From positions 930,001 to 994,000 of the forward strand of contig CAWJLA010000001.1 in the NCBI GenBank assembly GCA_963843605.1: a DNA stretch of 64,000 nt, in the 5' to 3' direction. The notes beneath the pieces are model-generated. The model was not told the DNA's origin. It saw only the letters and a list, made by a program, of their open reading frames with translations, and made no database searches. The stretch is from FEN-1297 sp963843605. GTDB lineage: Bacteria; Bacteroidota; Ignavibacteria; Ignavibacteriales; Ignavibacteriaceae. Positions 42,980 through 51,600 of this stretch are shown in pieces. The position numbers and the translations under genes are program-made. The stretch's first letter is position 1, and each line of letters opens with the position of its first letter.

Positions 42980-44056
42980 TTAAAATTTCAATGCTCCGAG
43001 ACTTATCTGAAAAGGATAAAGAATTCTGAACCGTGTACCGTTGGAAGAAAACTCTACGGCCGGAGCAGGCAATTTGAAGAAGTTTAATGTCTGTCTGGCC
43101 CAGTTCCAGAACCATCCGCCGGTAGGCAGAAGTTCTACCAGATTATAATCCAATCCTATAATAAATCTCCGGTTCGAGTACTGGTCGGGAGGACCGTTGG
43201 GATCGGGGTTTACATCGATGCCGTCAACTCCGTATCCTACTGCAATATTCAGCCAGGGCAGCCAATACTTTTTCATTTTGTCGGGTAAAATATTATAAAC
43301 GTTTAACGACCACCAGAATGTAGAGCTGTTATAATCATCAATAAAAGTTCTGGGCCTTCTGATAACTGGCTTCCCCGTCCACTCGGAGGGCACGAACTGC
43401 CACTTGGGTGTAATATTCTGAAGCGCCGGAACGTAATGCTGGGATAAGAAAAACAATGGCCCCAATGCATCAAAATACCAGTCGGAAGGACTAAATCCCC
43501 ATTGCTTTGCAAAACCGTCTTCTGTTTCCACGTATGTTTGGTATGCCAGCCCGAATACCGCTCCCCAAATAGTTGCATCGTCCCAGGAAAAGCCGGCGGC
43601 AATTAGACCTTCACTCATGGTATAGGAAGTAATATAACCTCCGAACGCATGACCAGCTTTATCAACCTGCATAGCCGATACCCAGTCTTCTTCGAAATGA
43701 AATTTCCCTCTGTTGCCGCTCCACCATGCATTTTGCTGATGAATATGAAGCCAGACAGCGGCACCGACATATATTCCGCCTAAAATTGCCGTAGTGACCG
43801 GACGAATTTTAGTTTTGATATTCGGCAGCTCGCCGTTCAAAGTATACCTCCTTGAACCGGCATAAGTAAATTGCGAGGCAGGTAATCTTCCGCTAATACC
43901 GATAAAATTTTCACCGGTTGAAGCTGAATCTGTTTTAACAGCCGGTTGTGCAAAGCATGATATATTATAAATTGCGGTAATGAATAAAATTAAAATTATT
44001 AAATAAACTCTGTTTATAATATTGGAGGTTCCTGATAATCGGTTAAGTAAATTCAC
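42980..44056 (-). CDS. DUF2279 family protein
   Basis: 358 residues, GTG start at 44056 (AGAGATG upstream). An N-terminal hydrophobic segment (17-37) is a signal or anchor. The DUF2279 core contains AWWSGNRGKFHFEEDWVSAM, VDKAGHAFGGYITSYTMSEG, TIWGAVFGLAYQTYVETEDG and GFSPSDWYFDALGPLFFLSQ, with several His and acidic residues in helices. The C-terminal third is strand-rich (VGYGVDGIDVNPDPNGPPDQ, then IIGLDYNLVELLPTGGWFW). The family is uncharacterised, in the envelope of Bacteroidota. It forms a leftward pair, upstream-to-downstream, with the barrel gene at 44098. Confidence 0.75.
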   Translation of the reverse strand: MNLLNRLSGTSNIINRVYLIILILFITAIYNISCFAQPAVKTDSASTGENFIGISGRLPASQFTYAGSRRYTLNGELPNIKTKIRPVTTAILGGIYVGAAVWLHIHQQNAWWSGNRGKFHFEEDWVSAMQVDKAGHAFGGYITSYTMSEGLIAAGFSWDDATIWGAVFGLAYQTYVETEDGFAKQWGFSPSDWYFDALGPLFFLSQHYVPALQNITPKWQFVPSEWTGKPVIRRPRTFIDDYNSSTFWWSLNVYNILPDKMKKYWLPWLNIAVGYGVDGIDVNPDPNGPPDQYSNRRFIIGLDYNLVELLPTGGWFWNWARQTLNFFKLPAPAVEFSSNGTRFRILYPFQISLGALKF

Positions 44057-44097
44057 ATCAACATCTCTTTTCGCTGTAATATTTTATAAATGACAAA

Positions 44098-44682
44098 TCA
44101 GTATTTACCGAATTTAAATGAAAGTCCGACTGATGTACCTGCAAGGTCATTTCTGCTTATATTATAATTTTCAGGATAGCTTGTTATTATCCTATATGAA
44201 ATATTTATATCCGTATGCAGCCAGGGCAGAACGTTAAACTCAATATTTATTGAAGGCTCCCATAAAAGGAGATCCTGGCTGAAATAACTACCGTGAGGAA
44301 CATTTGTATTTTCTACCGAATAGTATGTACCGCCCCCGGCCAATAGCATACCAACAGAACCGTGAACAAACGATTCCGGAAAGATTATATACTCCAGTTC
44401 CAATCCGCCGAAATTCAATCCGAGCATAACATTTTGTCCGCTTTTCGCATCAAGGTATCCGGTATTCACACGGCTAGCCAAACCGTAAAATCCGCCGCCG
44501 AGTACTATACTTTTATTTATTATCCAACCGAATCTTCCTCCTATAATGAGAGCATTTTGACCAGCGATTGAAGTATATTTAAATACCGGCGCACCGAAGG
44601 CGCTGCTTTCAAAACTTTGGGAAAATAATTTAGGATTAAATAATAGAATTATCAGAAATGCGGAGTAAAATATTCGTTTCAT
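44098..44682 (-). CDS. Hypothetical outer membrane beta-barrel protein
   Basis: About 195 residues from ATG 44682 with signal peptide MKRIFYSAFLIILLFNPKLF; an ATG five codons upstream (44697) is also possible. The mature part is Gly/aromatic-rich alternating strands (GGRFGWIINKSIVLGGGFYG, GLNFGGLELEYIIF, INIEFNVLPWLHTDINISYR) and ends SVGLSFKFGKY, as expected of a small barrel of 8-10 strands. No named family recognised. 41 bases upstream of the DUF2279 start on the same strand, so probably one operon. Confidence 0.65.
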   Translation of the reverse strand: MKRIFYSAFLIILLFNPKLFSQSFESSAFGAPVFKYTSIAGQNALIIGGRFGWIINKSIVLGGGFYGLASRVNTGYLDAKSGQNVMLGLNFGGLELEYIIFPESFVHGSVGMLLAGGGTYYSVENTNVPHGSYFSQDLLLWEPSINIEFNVLPWLHTDINISYRIITSYPENYNISRNDLAGTSVGLSFKFGKY

Positions 44683-44923
44683 TAAATAAAGCAGCATTAA
44701 AGTAAAAAATAAGAGAATTAATTCCGGAAATTCGAGTCTTAAAATAAATAATTATAAAATAAAAAGTTGCTTTGTTTATTTTGAATGTGATAGATACATT
44801 ATGATCGAAAAGATCCCTTGCAAATTGTAAGTAATCCTGCCTCATTAATAAAAATATTTTTGTATTAGCCAGTAACCTTTTAGCCTAAATCAAAGTCTAA
44901 CCGTAAAAAAAAAGGCGGTGAAT

Positions 44924-45862
44924 ATGGAAACCAGAAAAATAAAATTCTCAATAATCCTCTTAATAATACCGATAGTGTTATTTTTTAACATGCATGCTTT
45001 ATGCAGCAGCAACCCTTCGGCAAAAGACGACGATCAATCAAATGTATTGCAGGAAAAATCTTTTGATACTACGCCAGGAAAAACTTTCCATCTGGAAACC
45101 AGCTTCGGGGATGTGGTTATTACTACGTCCGACAATCCAAAAGTAATAATAAAAATCAAGGGTAACGAGAATTCTTATAAAAAACTAATTATAAGTTATG
45201 AAAATACGGATAACGGAATATCTGTTATTGCTAAGAAAAAAGGCAGCTGGAATATTTTTAATTTCTGGGGTAATAATCATCTTACCTTTGACATAACCCT
45301 TCCCAAAACCTACAACGCCGACGTTTCAACCAGCGGCGGGGATATGAGTATAAAAGATTTAAAGGGAGAGGTAGTATTAAATACCTCCGGCGGCGACGTT
45401 AAACTGGCAGATATAATAGGACCGGCAAAAGTTAAAACTTCGGGGGGAGATATATCTCTTAATAACATATCGGGGGCCGCATCCCTTAGAACATCGGGCG
45501 GCGATATTGAAGCAAAATCGTTCACCGGCGGTCTTGGCGCTTCAACATCCGGAGGTGATATTACACTATCCGGCTCCGACTCCGAAATAAAAGCCTCCAC
45601 ATCGGGCGGAGATATTCAGCTGAATTATTCCGGACAAAATAAAGGTATAGAATTATCGTCATCAGGCGGCAATATAGAGGTAAAGGTTCCGGCAGATTTC
45701 AAAGCGGATGCGAGACTTTCTTCTTCGGGAGGTTCTATAGATTGTAAATTCAAAATGAATGAAGTCCAGGAAATGTCATCGCACAAAATGATCGGTAAGT
45801 TTAATAACGGCGGCGAACGTTTGGTAGTAAAAACATCCGGCGGAGAAATTGTTGTTAGATAG
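44924..45862 (+). CDS. DUF4097 family secreted solenoid with 18-residue TSGGD repeats
   Basis: About 312 residues from ATG 44924 (AAGGCGG upstream; a GTG six bases earlier is weaker). A signal peptide (~6-27) is followed by TFHLETSFGDVVITTSDNPK and a regular right-handed beta-solenoid. TSGGD begins a new turn every 18 residues five times in a row, then after 20, and is followed by SSGGN and SSGGS turns (nucleotides 45329-45658 and beyond). DUF4097 proteins are envelope-associated, often beside anti-sigma genes; none is adjacent. Possibly a periplasmic or surface adhesin-like scaffold. Confidence 0.85.
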   Translation: METRKIKFSIILLIIPIVLFFNMHALCSSNPSAKDDDQSNVLQEKSFDTTPGKTFHLETSFGDVVITTSDNPKVIIKIKGNENSYKKLIISYENTDNGISVIAKKKGSWNIFNFWGNNHLTFDITLPKTYNADVSTSGGDMSIKDLKGEVVLNTSGGDVKLADIIGPAKVKTSGGDISLNNISGAASLRTSGGDIEAKSFTGGLGASTSGGDITLSGSDSEIKASTSGGDIQLNYSGQNKGIELSSSGGNIEVKVPADFKADARLSSSGGSIDCKFKMNEVQEMSSHKMIGKFNNGGERLVVKTSGGEIVVR

Positions 45863-45988
45863 AAATGTCTGCTTGCTTGGGGAATGCACATAAGGTTTCT
45901 TTTGACTGACGCATTCCCTTTAAAATTCCAATCTGCGTTTGTAAAATTTATTTCACTTTCATACATTGATTTGTCAAAAAATAATAAT

Positions 45989-46447
45989 ATGAAAAATCAA
46001 TTAATTTACCACTTCTTTGACGATGACGAATTGCTTCGAATATCCAATAGGATTAAAGAAGCAGAAAGTACTACTGCCGGTGAAATATGCGTAAGCATTA
46101 AAGAGCACAGGAAATTCGGACAAAAGAAGAAAAGTATACAAGAACTTGCGGAGGAGGAATTCTTCCGCCAGGGCATTGATAAGACAAGGGATAAAACAGG
46201 TATTTTAATTTTTATTTTACTGGAAAGCAGGCAGTTTTATATTCTAGCTGACTCAGGTATCAACTCTCAAGTACCGCCCAAAACATGGGATAAAATTAAA
46301 AACAATATGGAAGCCATGTTTGTAAAAGGAAAATTCTGCGGAGGCGTAATTCACGGCATAGATGAAGTAGGAAAAATCTTGACTGCTCACTTTCCCGTTA
46401 AGCCCGACGATACAAACGAAATTTCCAACCGGGTAAGACTAGATTAA
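45989..46447 (+). CDS. TPM domain protein (TLP18.3/Psb32/MOLO-1 family)
   Basis: About 152 residues from ATG 45989. A longer reading from 45884 has no family match at its N-terminus. The TPM fold is recognisable: RISNRIKEAESTTAGEICVS, the metal/phosphate-site region FFRQGIDKTRDKTGILIFIL, YILADSGINSQVPPKTWDKI and GGVIHGIDEVGKILTAHFP. Unlike many relatives it lacks a signal peptide and C-terminal helix, so it may be cytoplasmic. TPM proteins have phosphatase or assembly roles; specific function unknown. Confidence 0.82.
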   Translation: MKNQLIYHFFDDDELLRISNRIKEAESTTAGEICVSIKEHRKFGQKKKSIQELAEEEFFRQGIDKTRDKTGILIFILLESRQFYILADSGINSQVPPKTWDKIKNNMEAMFVKGKFCGGVIHGIDEVGKILTAHFPVKPDDTNEISNRVRLD

Positions 46448-46468
46448 ATATTCAAAATATATATAAAA

Positions 46469-46491
46469 AAAGGGCTCTCTCGGAGCCCTTT
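46469..46491. terminator. Bidirectional terminator between TPM and thioredoxin genes
   Basis: AAAGGGCTC-TCTCG-GAGCCCTTT, a nine-base stem with A and T runs on both sides, between convergent genes. Confidence 0.85.
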
Positions 46492-46495
46492 CACT

Positions 46496-46831
46496 TTAGT
46501 TAACAGCCTTAATATACGGCCTTAATTTATTCAATATAACTTTCTTCGCTACAGCACCTATCACTCCGTCTACCACATGTCCGTTGTTAAATACACCGAA
46601 TGTTGGAATACTTCTTATACCGAATCTGAAAGCAATCTGCTCATTTTCGTCGGTATTAAGTTTCACAACTTTCAATTTCCCCATATATTCCTGAGCGATC
46701 TCATCTACGATTGGCGCCACAGTATCACAGGGACTGCACCAAGGAGCCCAGAAGTCAACCAAAACAGGAACATCCGATTTCATAACTTCATCTTCGAAGT
46801 TGAAATCCGTACCTTCGATTGTATATTTCAT
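46496..46831 (-). CDS. trxA: Thioredoxin with WCSPC active site
   Basis: 111 residues from ATG 46831, which has AAAGGAGATG upstream; a reading from 46852 would contain that ribosome site. The thioredoxin fold is complete: VPVLVDFWAPWCSPCDTVAP with C32 and C35, LKVVKLNTDENEQIAFRFGI, and the cis-Pro in IRSIPTFGVFNNG. The active site is WCSPC instead of the canonical WCGPC; a Ser at that position should shift the redox potential or partner range slightly. Cytoplasmic disulfide reductant. No reductase gene adjacent. Confidence 0.93.
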   Translation of the reverse strand: MKYTIEGTDFNFEDEVMKSDVPVLVDFWAPWCSPCDTVAPIVDEIAQEYMGKLKVVKLNTDENEQIAFRFGIRSIPTFGVFNNGHVVDGVIGAVAKKVILNKLRPYIKAVN

Positions 46832-46901
46832 AGCTTCATCTCCTTTTAACATTAAGTTAGATGACTCAGTTAGTTAGTAGTTTCAAAAACAAAAAGCCAT
46901 T

Positions 46902-47258
46902 TTAACTTTCCTCACCAAGTACTCCCAAGTGAGTGTGCTTAAAAGCATCTCCGAATTTTAAACCGAAACCAAGTACCCTGTCAAGACTAGAATGACCGAA
47001 AAGAATAATTCCCGCTATTAGAAGTACTGAACTATATGTGTAAACGCCCCATAAATATAATAAAACCGCCACTCCTTTGTGGTGAAATAGATTATATGTG
47101 ATAGATCCCACCTTAGGGTTAATTAAATAGCCAAACATTGAAATATCGGGTGCAAGAATCAATAGCAAAAACAGCCACCATGAATAACCAAGCATAGTAA
47201 ACAATAGAATAGAAAAAGCAAACATGCCCAGTTCTTCAAGTTTTAAAATATTCTTCAT
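46902..47258 (-). CDS. DUF4260 family membrane protein
   Basis: 118 residues with three or four helices. The family pattern is clear: LLILAPDISMFGYLINPKVG, YNLFHHKGVAVLL, FGHSSLDRVLGFGLKFGDAF and KHTHLG at the end. The conserved His/Asp residues (HH, GHSSLDR, HTHLG) could bind metal. Function unknown. It lies between the RND operon terminator and thioredoxin on the minus strand. Confidence 0.85.
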   Translation of the reverse strand: MKNILKLEELGMFAFSILLFTMLGYSWWLFLLLILAPDISMFGYLINPKVGSITYNLFHHKGVAVLLYLWGVYTYSSVLLIAGIILFGHSSLDRVLGFGLKFGDAFKHTHLGVLGEES

Positions 47259-47297
47259 TTCATTTTACCGTTTTGATAAAGATACAAACAATAATCA

Positions 47298-47325
47298 AAA
47301 AGGGCGAATTCTTATTCGCCCTTTT
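47298..47325. terminator. Terminator of the RND efflux operon
   Basis: AAAAGGGCGAAT-TCTT-ATTCGCCCTTTT, a perfect 12-base stem with flanking A/T runs, seven bases beyond the RND pump stop. Confidence 0.85.
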
Positions 47326-47331
47326 GTCTTT

Positions 47332-50300
47332 TTATTTTTCAAACTCCAGATTCTGTCCGGGTTCTTTTTCTTTCCGCTTAAACAAGCCCTTAATAAATGC
47401 GGGAATAGATACCCTGTATTTTTCCGCGACACTGTATATAACCGGAACCAGAACCAAGGTTAAGAAAAGCGAACTTATTAATCCGCCTATAATAGCCCAG
47501 GCAAGACCCGACTTCCATTCCGAGCCTGCATCCAGCGAAGTTGCTATCGGAAGCATACCGAACACCATTGCTGCGGTTGTCATTACGATGGGTCTTATTC
47601 TGTTTCTTCCGGCATCAATCAAAGCATCGAAAGTAGATTCGCCTTCCTTCTTTCTTTGATTTGTTCTGTCTACAAGCAAAATTGCGTTTTTGCCGACAAG
47701 TCCGATTAACATAATAATTCCGAGTATAGAAAATATGTTCAACGATTTCATCGTAAGCGCCAGCGCAAGAAGTGCACCGATCATTGCAAGAGGAACAGAA
47801 AGCAAAATTACAAACGGATCGAAATAAGAATCGTATAGAGCAACCATTACCATGTATACGAATATTATTGCCGCTAACAAAGCAAGTCCCAAACTGCCGA
47901 ATGAATCGGCTTGATTCTTAAGATCTCCCCAGTATAATATTTCTATACCTTTGGGAAGATCGGCTTTCGACAGCGCTTTTTTAATATCCTGCCCGATGCT
48001 GCCTGTAGGGCGTCCAACTGCCTGAGAATAAACCGTAACTTCGGGTATTCTGTTTATTCTCTGAAGTTTAGTAGGACCGGTAGTCTGGTATACATTTGCA
48101 AACTGCATCAACTGAACCGATTGACCGCGGCTGTTTACAAAAGTAAGATTTTCGATATCTGATATTTTCGACCTGTCGAATTTATCCAGAGAAATTTTTA
48201 TATCATAATCATCTTCGCCGTCCCGGTATTTTGAATCATCGTTGCCTTGAAGAGCAACGTTTAAAGCAGCACCGACATTGGCAATCGACAAGCCGAAGTC
48301 GGCAAGTTTCTGCCGGTCGATATCGATCCTTGTTTCAGGGTTTCCGTCTTCAGATGACAATCTTACGTCAGCCGTACCCGGTATTTTTTTAGTAACCGAT
48401 TCGACTATTTCAGCAGCTTTTTGTACGTCACTTCTATCCGGCCCGCTTACGATTAATTGAATCGGTGTCTGATTTGCGGTTCCGAAAATACCGATAGGAT
48501 TAACGCGTACACTTACACCCGGTATTGTCTGAGCGAATTCTTTTATTTCGTTTCCGATTTGATCAGTCGATTCGCTTCTCTCATCTTTAGGTACTAATGA
48601 AACATCCAGCTCCGCTATATTGTCGGAATACTGTCCGATCAAACCTTCGCTTGAAGCTCCAACATTAACAAAAAGTTTTTTTACCTGCGGCATTTTGCGG
48701 ATATAATTTTCGACTTTTTGAGTGACATAATTTGTATGATCGATTGTGTAGCCTAACGGCATCTCAAGAGTAACCGCAAATTCGCCTCTGTCGGTCTGGG
48801 TCATAAATTCCGCACCGATGAATCCCATCGGGATAAGCGCAAAAGAGGCAATAAACAATACCAACGCAAGGATCATAACAACCACACGATGATACAGCGC
48901 CCAGTGCAGTATCCGGATATAGGTATCGGTTATGTTATTAAATCCTTTTTCAAACCATAATGCAAATCTTCCGAGCAGTGTCCTCTTGGTAAATCTTTCA
49001 ATTTTGCTTATTCTTGAAGCAAGCAGCGGAGTAACGGTAAATGAAACGAACAAACTTAAAAGAGTGGATATTACTACAACGACTGAGAATTCTCTTAATA
49101 TGTTTCCTATCAGCCCGCCGGTTAATGCAAGAGGGACATAAATTACAACGTCAACCATTGTAATAGCAAGCGCAGCAAAACCGATTTCGTTACGTCCTTT
49201 TATGGCAGCATCTTTACTGTTCTCGCCTTTTTCAAGATGATGATAAATATTTTCAAGTACTACGATCGAGTCGTCAACCAGAAACCCGACCACTAACGAC
49301 AGCCCCAGGAGCGTCATCAAGTTAAGAGTGAACCCGAAAATAAGCATTACCGTAAACGTAGAGATTAGCGAGCACGGTATTGCAAGCATAACTATAAAGG
49401 AGTTTCTTAAACTGTGAAGAAATAGCAGCATTACTATTGCAACAAGCAATATAGCCAGTCCGAGATCAAACTTAACGCCGTTCGCGGCATCAATCGTAAA
49501 GCTGGATTCGTCCTGTGCAATATTAAAATTAACTTTGTAATCCTTGTAATCGTTCTCTATTTTTTTCATCTCTGTTCTTACAAGCTTACTTACATCAACA
49601 GAGTTGGCATCGGTCTGCTTCTGTACAAGCATTCCGATAGAAGATGTTCCGTCTATTCTGCTCATACTTTGAGGATCCTTTATACCATCCTCAATTTCCG
49701 CTACATCGGAAAGCCTGATGTTGCTGCCGTTCGGCAGATGTGCGACGACCAGATTTCTCAGGGTATTCAGTGAAGAAAATTTCCCCGCAAGCCGCACTAT
49801 ATACTGGTTTGAGCTATTCTGTATTTTTCCGGCCGGGAAATCCATATTGGATGATTGAATCACCTGAAGAATCTGCAGAACCGACAGGCCATAAGACTGT
49901 ATCTTATCGGCGTTCAAATTTACCTTAATTTCACGCTGTTCGCCTCCGACCAGCGTTATCTGTCCCACGCCAGCAATTTTAGAAATACGGGGCTGGATTC
50001 TATCAACTACAAATTGATAAAATTCCTTCGGCGGCATATTGCTGGTGACGCCCATTCTCAGCACGGGAAGTTCGTCCAGAGCAAATTTAGAAAGTACCGG
50101 CGTTTTTACATCGGCAGGCAGTGTGTTTATTATCTGATTAACTTTTCTCTGTGCATCCTGAAGCTGCAGATCGACATCCGCAGACTGCTGAAATTGAATT
50201 ACAACAAAGGAAATACCCTCACCGGATGTAGATGTAACATTATCGATCTGATCGATCGAAGAAATAGCATCTTCGACAGGTTTTGTTACCGAAGTTTCAA

Positions 50301-50475
50301 CCTCACTCGGCGAAGCACCCGGATAAACAGTTGAGATAGTAATTACCGGCGGAGTTATTTTGGGAAGCAGTTCGTAATTTAGCTGCGTGTAACTGAAAAG
50401 TCCCAATAATATCAGTGCCGAAAACACAACTACAACAAGCGAGGGACGCTTAATTGAAAGTTCTGTAATTGTCAT
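47332..50475 (-). CDS. RND family efflux pump permease (HAE1/AcrB-like)
   Basis: 1047 residues, full length for the HAE1 family. Twelve helices with two large periplasmic loops. Motifs: N-terminal SIKRPSLVVVVFSALILLGL and VYPGASPSEVETSVTKPVED, the helix 4 motif GLSLVVGFLVDDSIVVLENI with its Asp pair for proton relay, and C-terminal GIIMLIGLVGKNAILLVDRT then RIRPIVMTTAAMVFGMLPIA. Probably exports organic compounds through the adaptor and TolC encoded upstream in the same leftward operon (TetR-TolC-MFP-RND). Substrate unknown. Confidence 0.94.
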   Translation of the reverse strand: MTITELSIKRPSLVVVVFSALILLGLFSYTQLNYELLPKITPPVITISTVYPGASPSEVETSVTKPVEDAISSIDQIDNVTSTSGEGISFVVIQFQQSADVDLQLQDAQRKVNQIINTLPADVKTPVLSKFALDELPVLRMGVTSNMPPKEFYQFVVDRIQPRISKIAGVGQITLVGGEQREIKVNLNADKIQSYGLSVLQILQVIQSSNMDFPAGKIQNSSNQYIVRLAGKFSSLNTLRNLVVAHLPNGSNIRLSDVAEIEDGIKDPQSMSRIDGTSSIGMLVQKQTDANSVDVSKLVRTEMKKIENDYKDYKVNFNIAQDESSFTIDAANGVKFDLGLAILLVAIVMLLFLHSLRNSFIVMLAIPCSLISTFTVMLIFGFTLNLMTLLGLSLVVGFLVDDSIVVLENIYHHLEKGENSKDAAIKGRNEIGFAALAITMVDVVIYVPLALTGGLIGNILREFSVVVVISTLLSLFVSFTVTPLLASRISKIERFTKRTLLGRFALWFEKGFNNITDTYIRILHWALYHRVVVMILALVLFIASFALIPMGFIGAEFMTQTDRGEFAVTLEMPLGYTIDHTNYVTQKVENYIRKMPQVKKLFVNVGASSEGLIGQYSDNIAELDVSLVPKDERSESTDQIGNEIKEFAQTIPGVSVRVNPIGIFGTANQTPIQLIVSGPDRSDVQKAAEIVESVTKKIPGTADVRLSSEDGNPETRIDIDRQKLADFGLSIANVGAALNVALQGNDDSKYRDGEDDYDIKISLDKFDRSKISDIENLTFVNSRGQSVQLMQFANVYQTTGPTKLQRINRIPEVTVYSQAVGRPTGSIGQDIKKALSKADLPKGIEILYWGDLKNQADSFGSLGLALLAAIIFVYMVMVALYDSYFDPFVILLSVPLAMIGALLALALTMKSLNIFSILGIIMLIGLVGKNAILLVDRTNQRKKEGESTFDALIDAGRNRIRPIVMTTAAMVFGMLPIATSLDAGSEWKSGLAWAIIGGLISSLFLTLVLVPVIYSVAEKYRVSIPAFIKGLFKRKEKEPGQNLEFEK

Positions 50476-50527
50476 TTAAAACTCCTTAAAATCTTTTTCT
50501 AATTTCAAATCAACTTTTGATAACTAT

Positions 50528-51577
50528 TTATCTGATAATCTTCACTTTAAAATTACTTTTCAGATTATTCTGTCCGTTGATAATAATAATATCGCCTTCG
50601 TTCAAACCGGATAAAACTTCAAGATCGTTGTTGGATGTTTTTCCGATTACCGGATTCTTTATTTTTGCTACTCCGTTATCCACAACAAAAACCTGCGCGT
50701 CTTTTACGCTTCCCATAAGAGCATCGCGGGGTATTACCAATTCTTTTTTGCTTGAACGCGCATTAAATACAACATGCGCAAACATTCCGGCTTTCAAAGG
50801 ATGCTTATTATTGTTTGAAAAATCTACCTCAACCGGATAAGTATGCGCGGCATCTCCCTTGTCGGAAATAGTCCTTATTCTGCCTTCAAAGGTAACACCC
50901 GGATATACATCTGTTGTTATCTGTACTTTATCACCAACTTTTAGATTAAATACATCCATTTCGGAAACATTGATCATTGCTTTGAGATTGACAATGTCAA
51001 CCACTTCACCAACTACTGCGTGATTAGGTACAAAATTTCCGATTTCATAATTACGCGAAGTTACCACACCGGAAATAGGAGTCGTTATTTTAGTATCATC
51101 ATATGCTTTCTGGGTACTGATATATTGAGCCTCTGCGGATTGAAGAGCTAGTTTCGCTCCTTCGAGCTGAGCATCGGTAGCCGATTTTTCATTATACAAA
51201 GCCTGATATCTGTCATAATCTTTCTGTGCTTTTTTATAATTTACTTCAGCGGTTTTAAAAGCCGCCTGCTCAAGTACGTCATCCAACTGAAGTAAAGTAG
51301 ATCCTGCTTTTTTATAATCACCCACTTCCGCTGATACTTTTACAACTTTACCCTGAGCTTCGGATACTATCGCTACATCATTATAACCTTGAATAGTACC
51401 TATGAGATTAAGGTGATCGCTCAGATACTGCACTTTTACCGTATCAACGTTTACAGGGTATACATCAATTTTCTCAACATTTTCAGCCGCTTTTATTTGT
51501 GTTCTGTTGTGAAGAAGAATAGCTATAATTACGGCCATAATTACTGCAACATATATAAAGACTTTTGCTTTCTTCAT
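50528..51577 (-). CDS. RND efflux periplasmic adaptor (membrane fusion protein)
   Basis: 349 residues: N-terminal anchor helix (5-23), barrel-sandwich half AIVSEAQGKVVKVSAEVGDY, coiled coil (~105-165; YKKAQKDYDRYQALYNEKSA), the returning lipoyl half ITTPISGVVTSRNYEIGNFV, and the beta-barrel and proximal domains ending NVNNLKS-type strands (GQNNLKSNFKVKIIR). It links the RND pump to TolC. RBS AGGGAAAA before ATG 51577. 52 bases separate it from the pump gene. Confidence 0.93.
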   Translation of the reverse strand: MKKAKVFIYVAVIMAVIIAILLHNRTQIKAAENVEKIDVYPVNVDTVKVQYLSDHLNLIGTIQGYNDVAIVSEAQGKVVKVSAEVGDYKKAGSTLLQLDDVLEQAAFKTAEVNYKKAQKDYDRYQALYNEKSATDAQLEGAKLALQSAEAQYISTQKAYDDTKITTPISGVVTSRNYEIGNFVPNHAVVGEVVDIVNLKAMINVSEMDVFNLKVGDKVQITTDVYPGVTFEGRIRTISDKGDAAHTYPVEVDFSNNNKHPLKAGMFAHVVFNARSSKKELVIPRDALMGSVKDAQVFVVDNGVAKIKNPVIGKTSNNDLEVLSGLNEGDIIIINGQNNLKSNFKVKIIR

Positions 51578-51600
51578 TTTTATTTTCCCTTTATTTTGTT

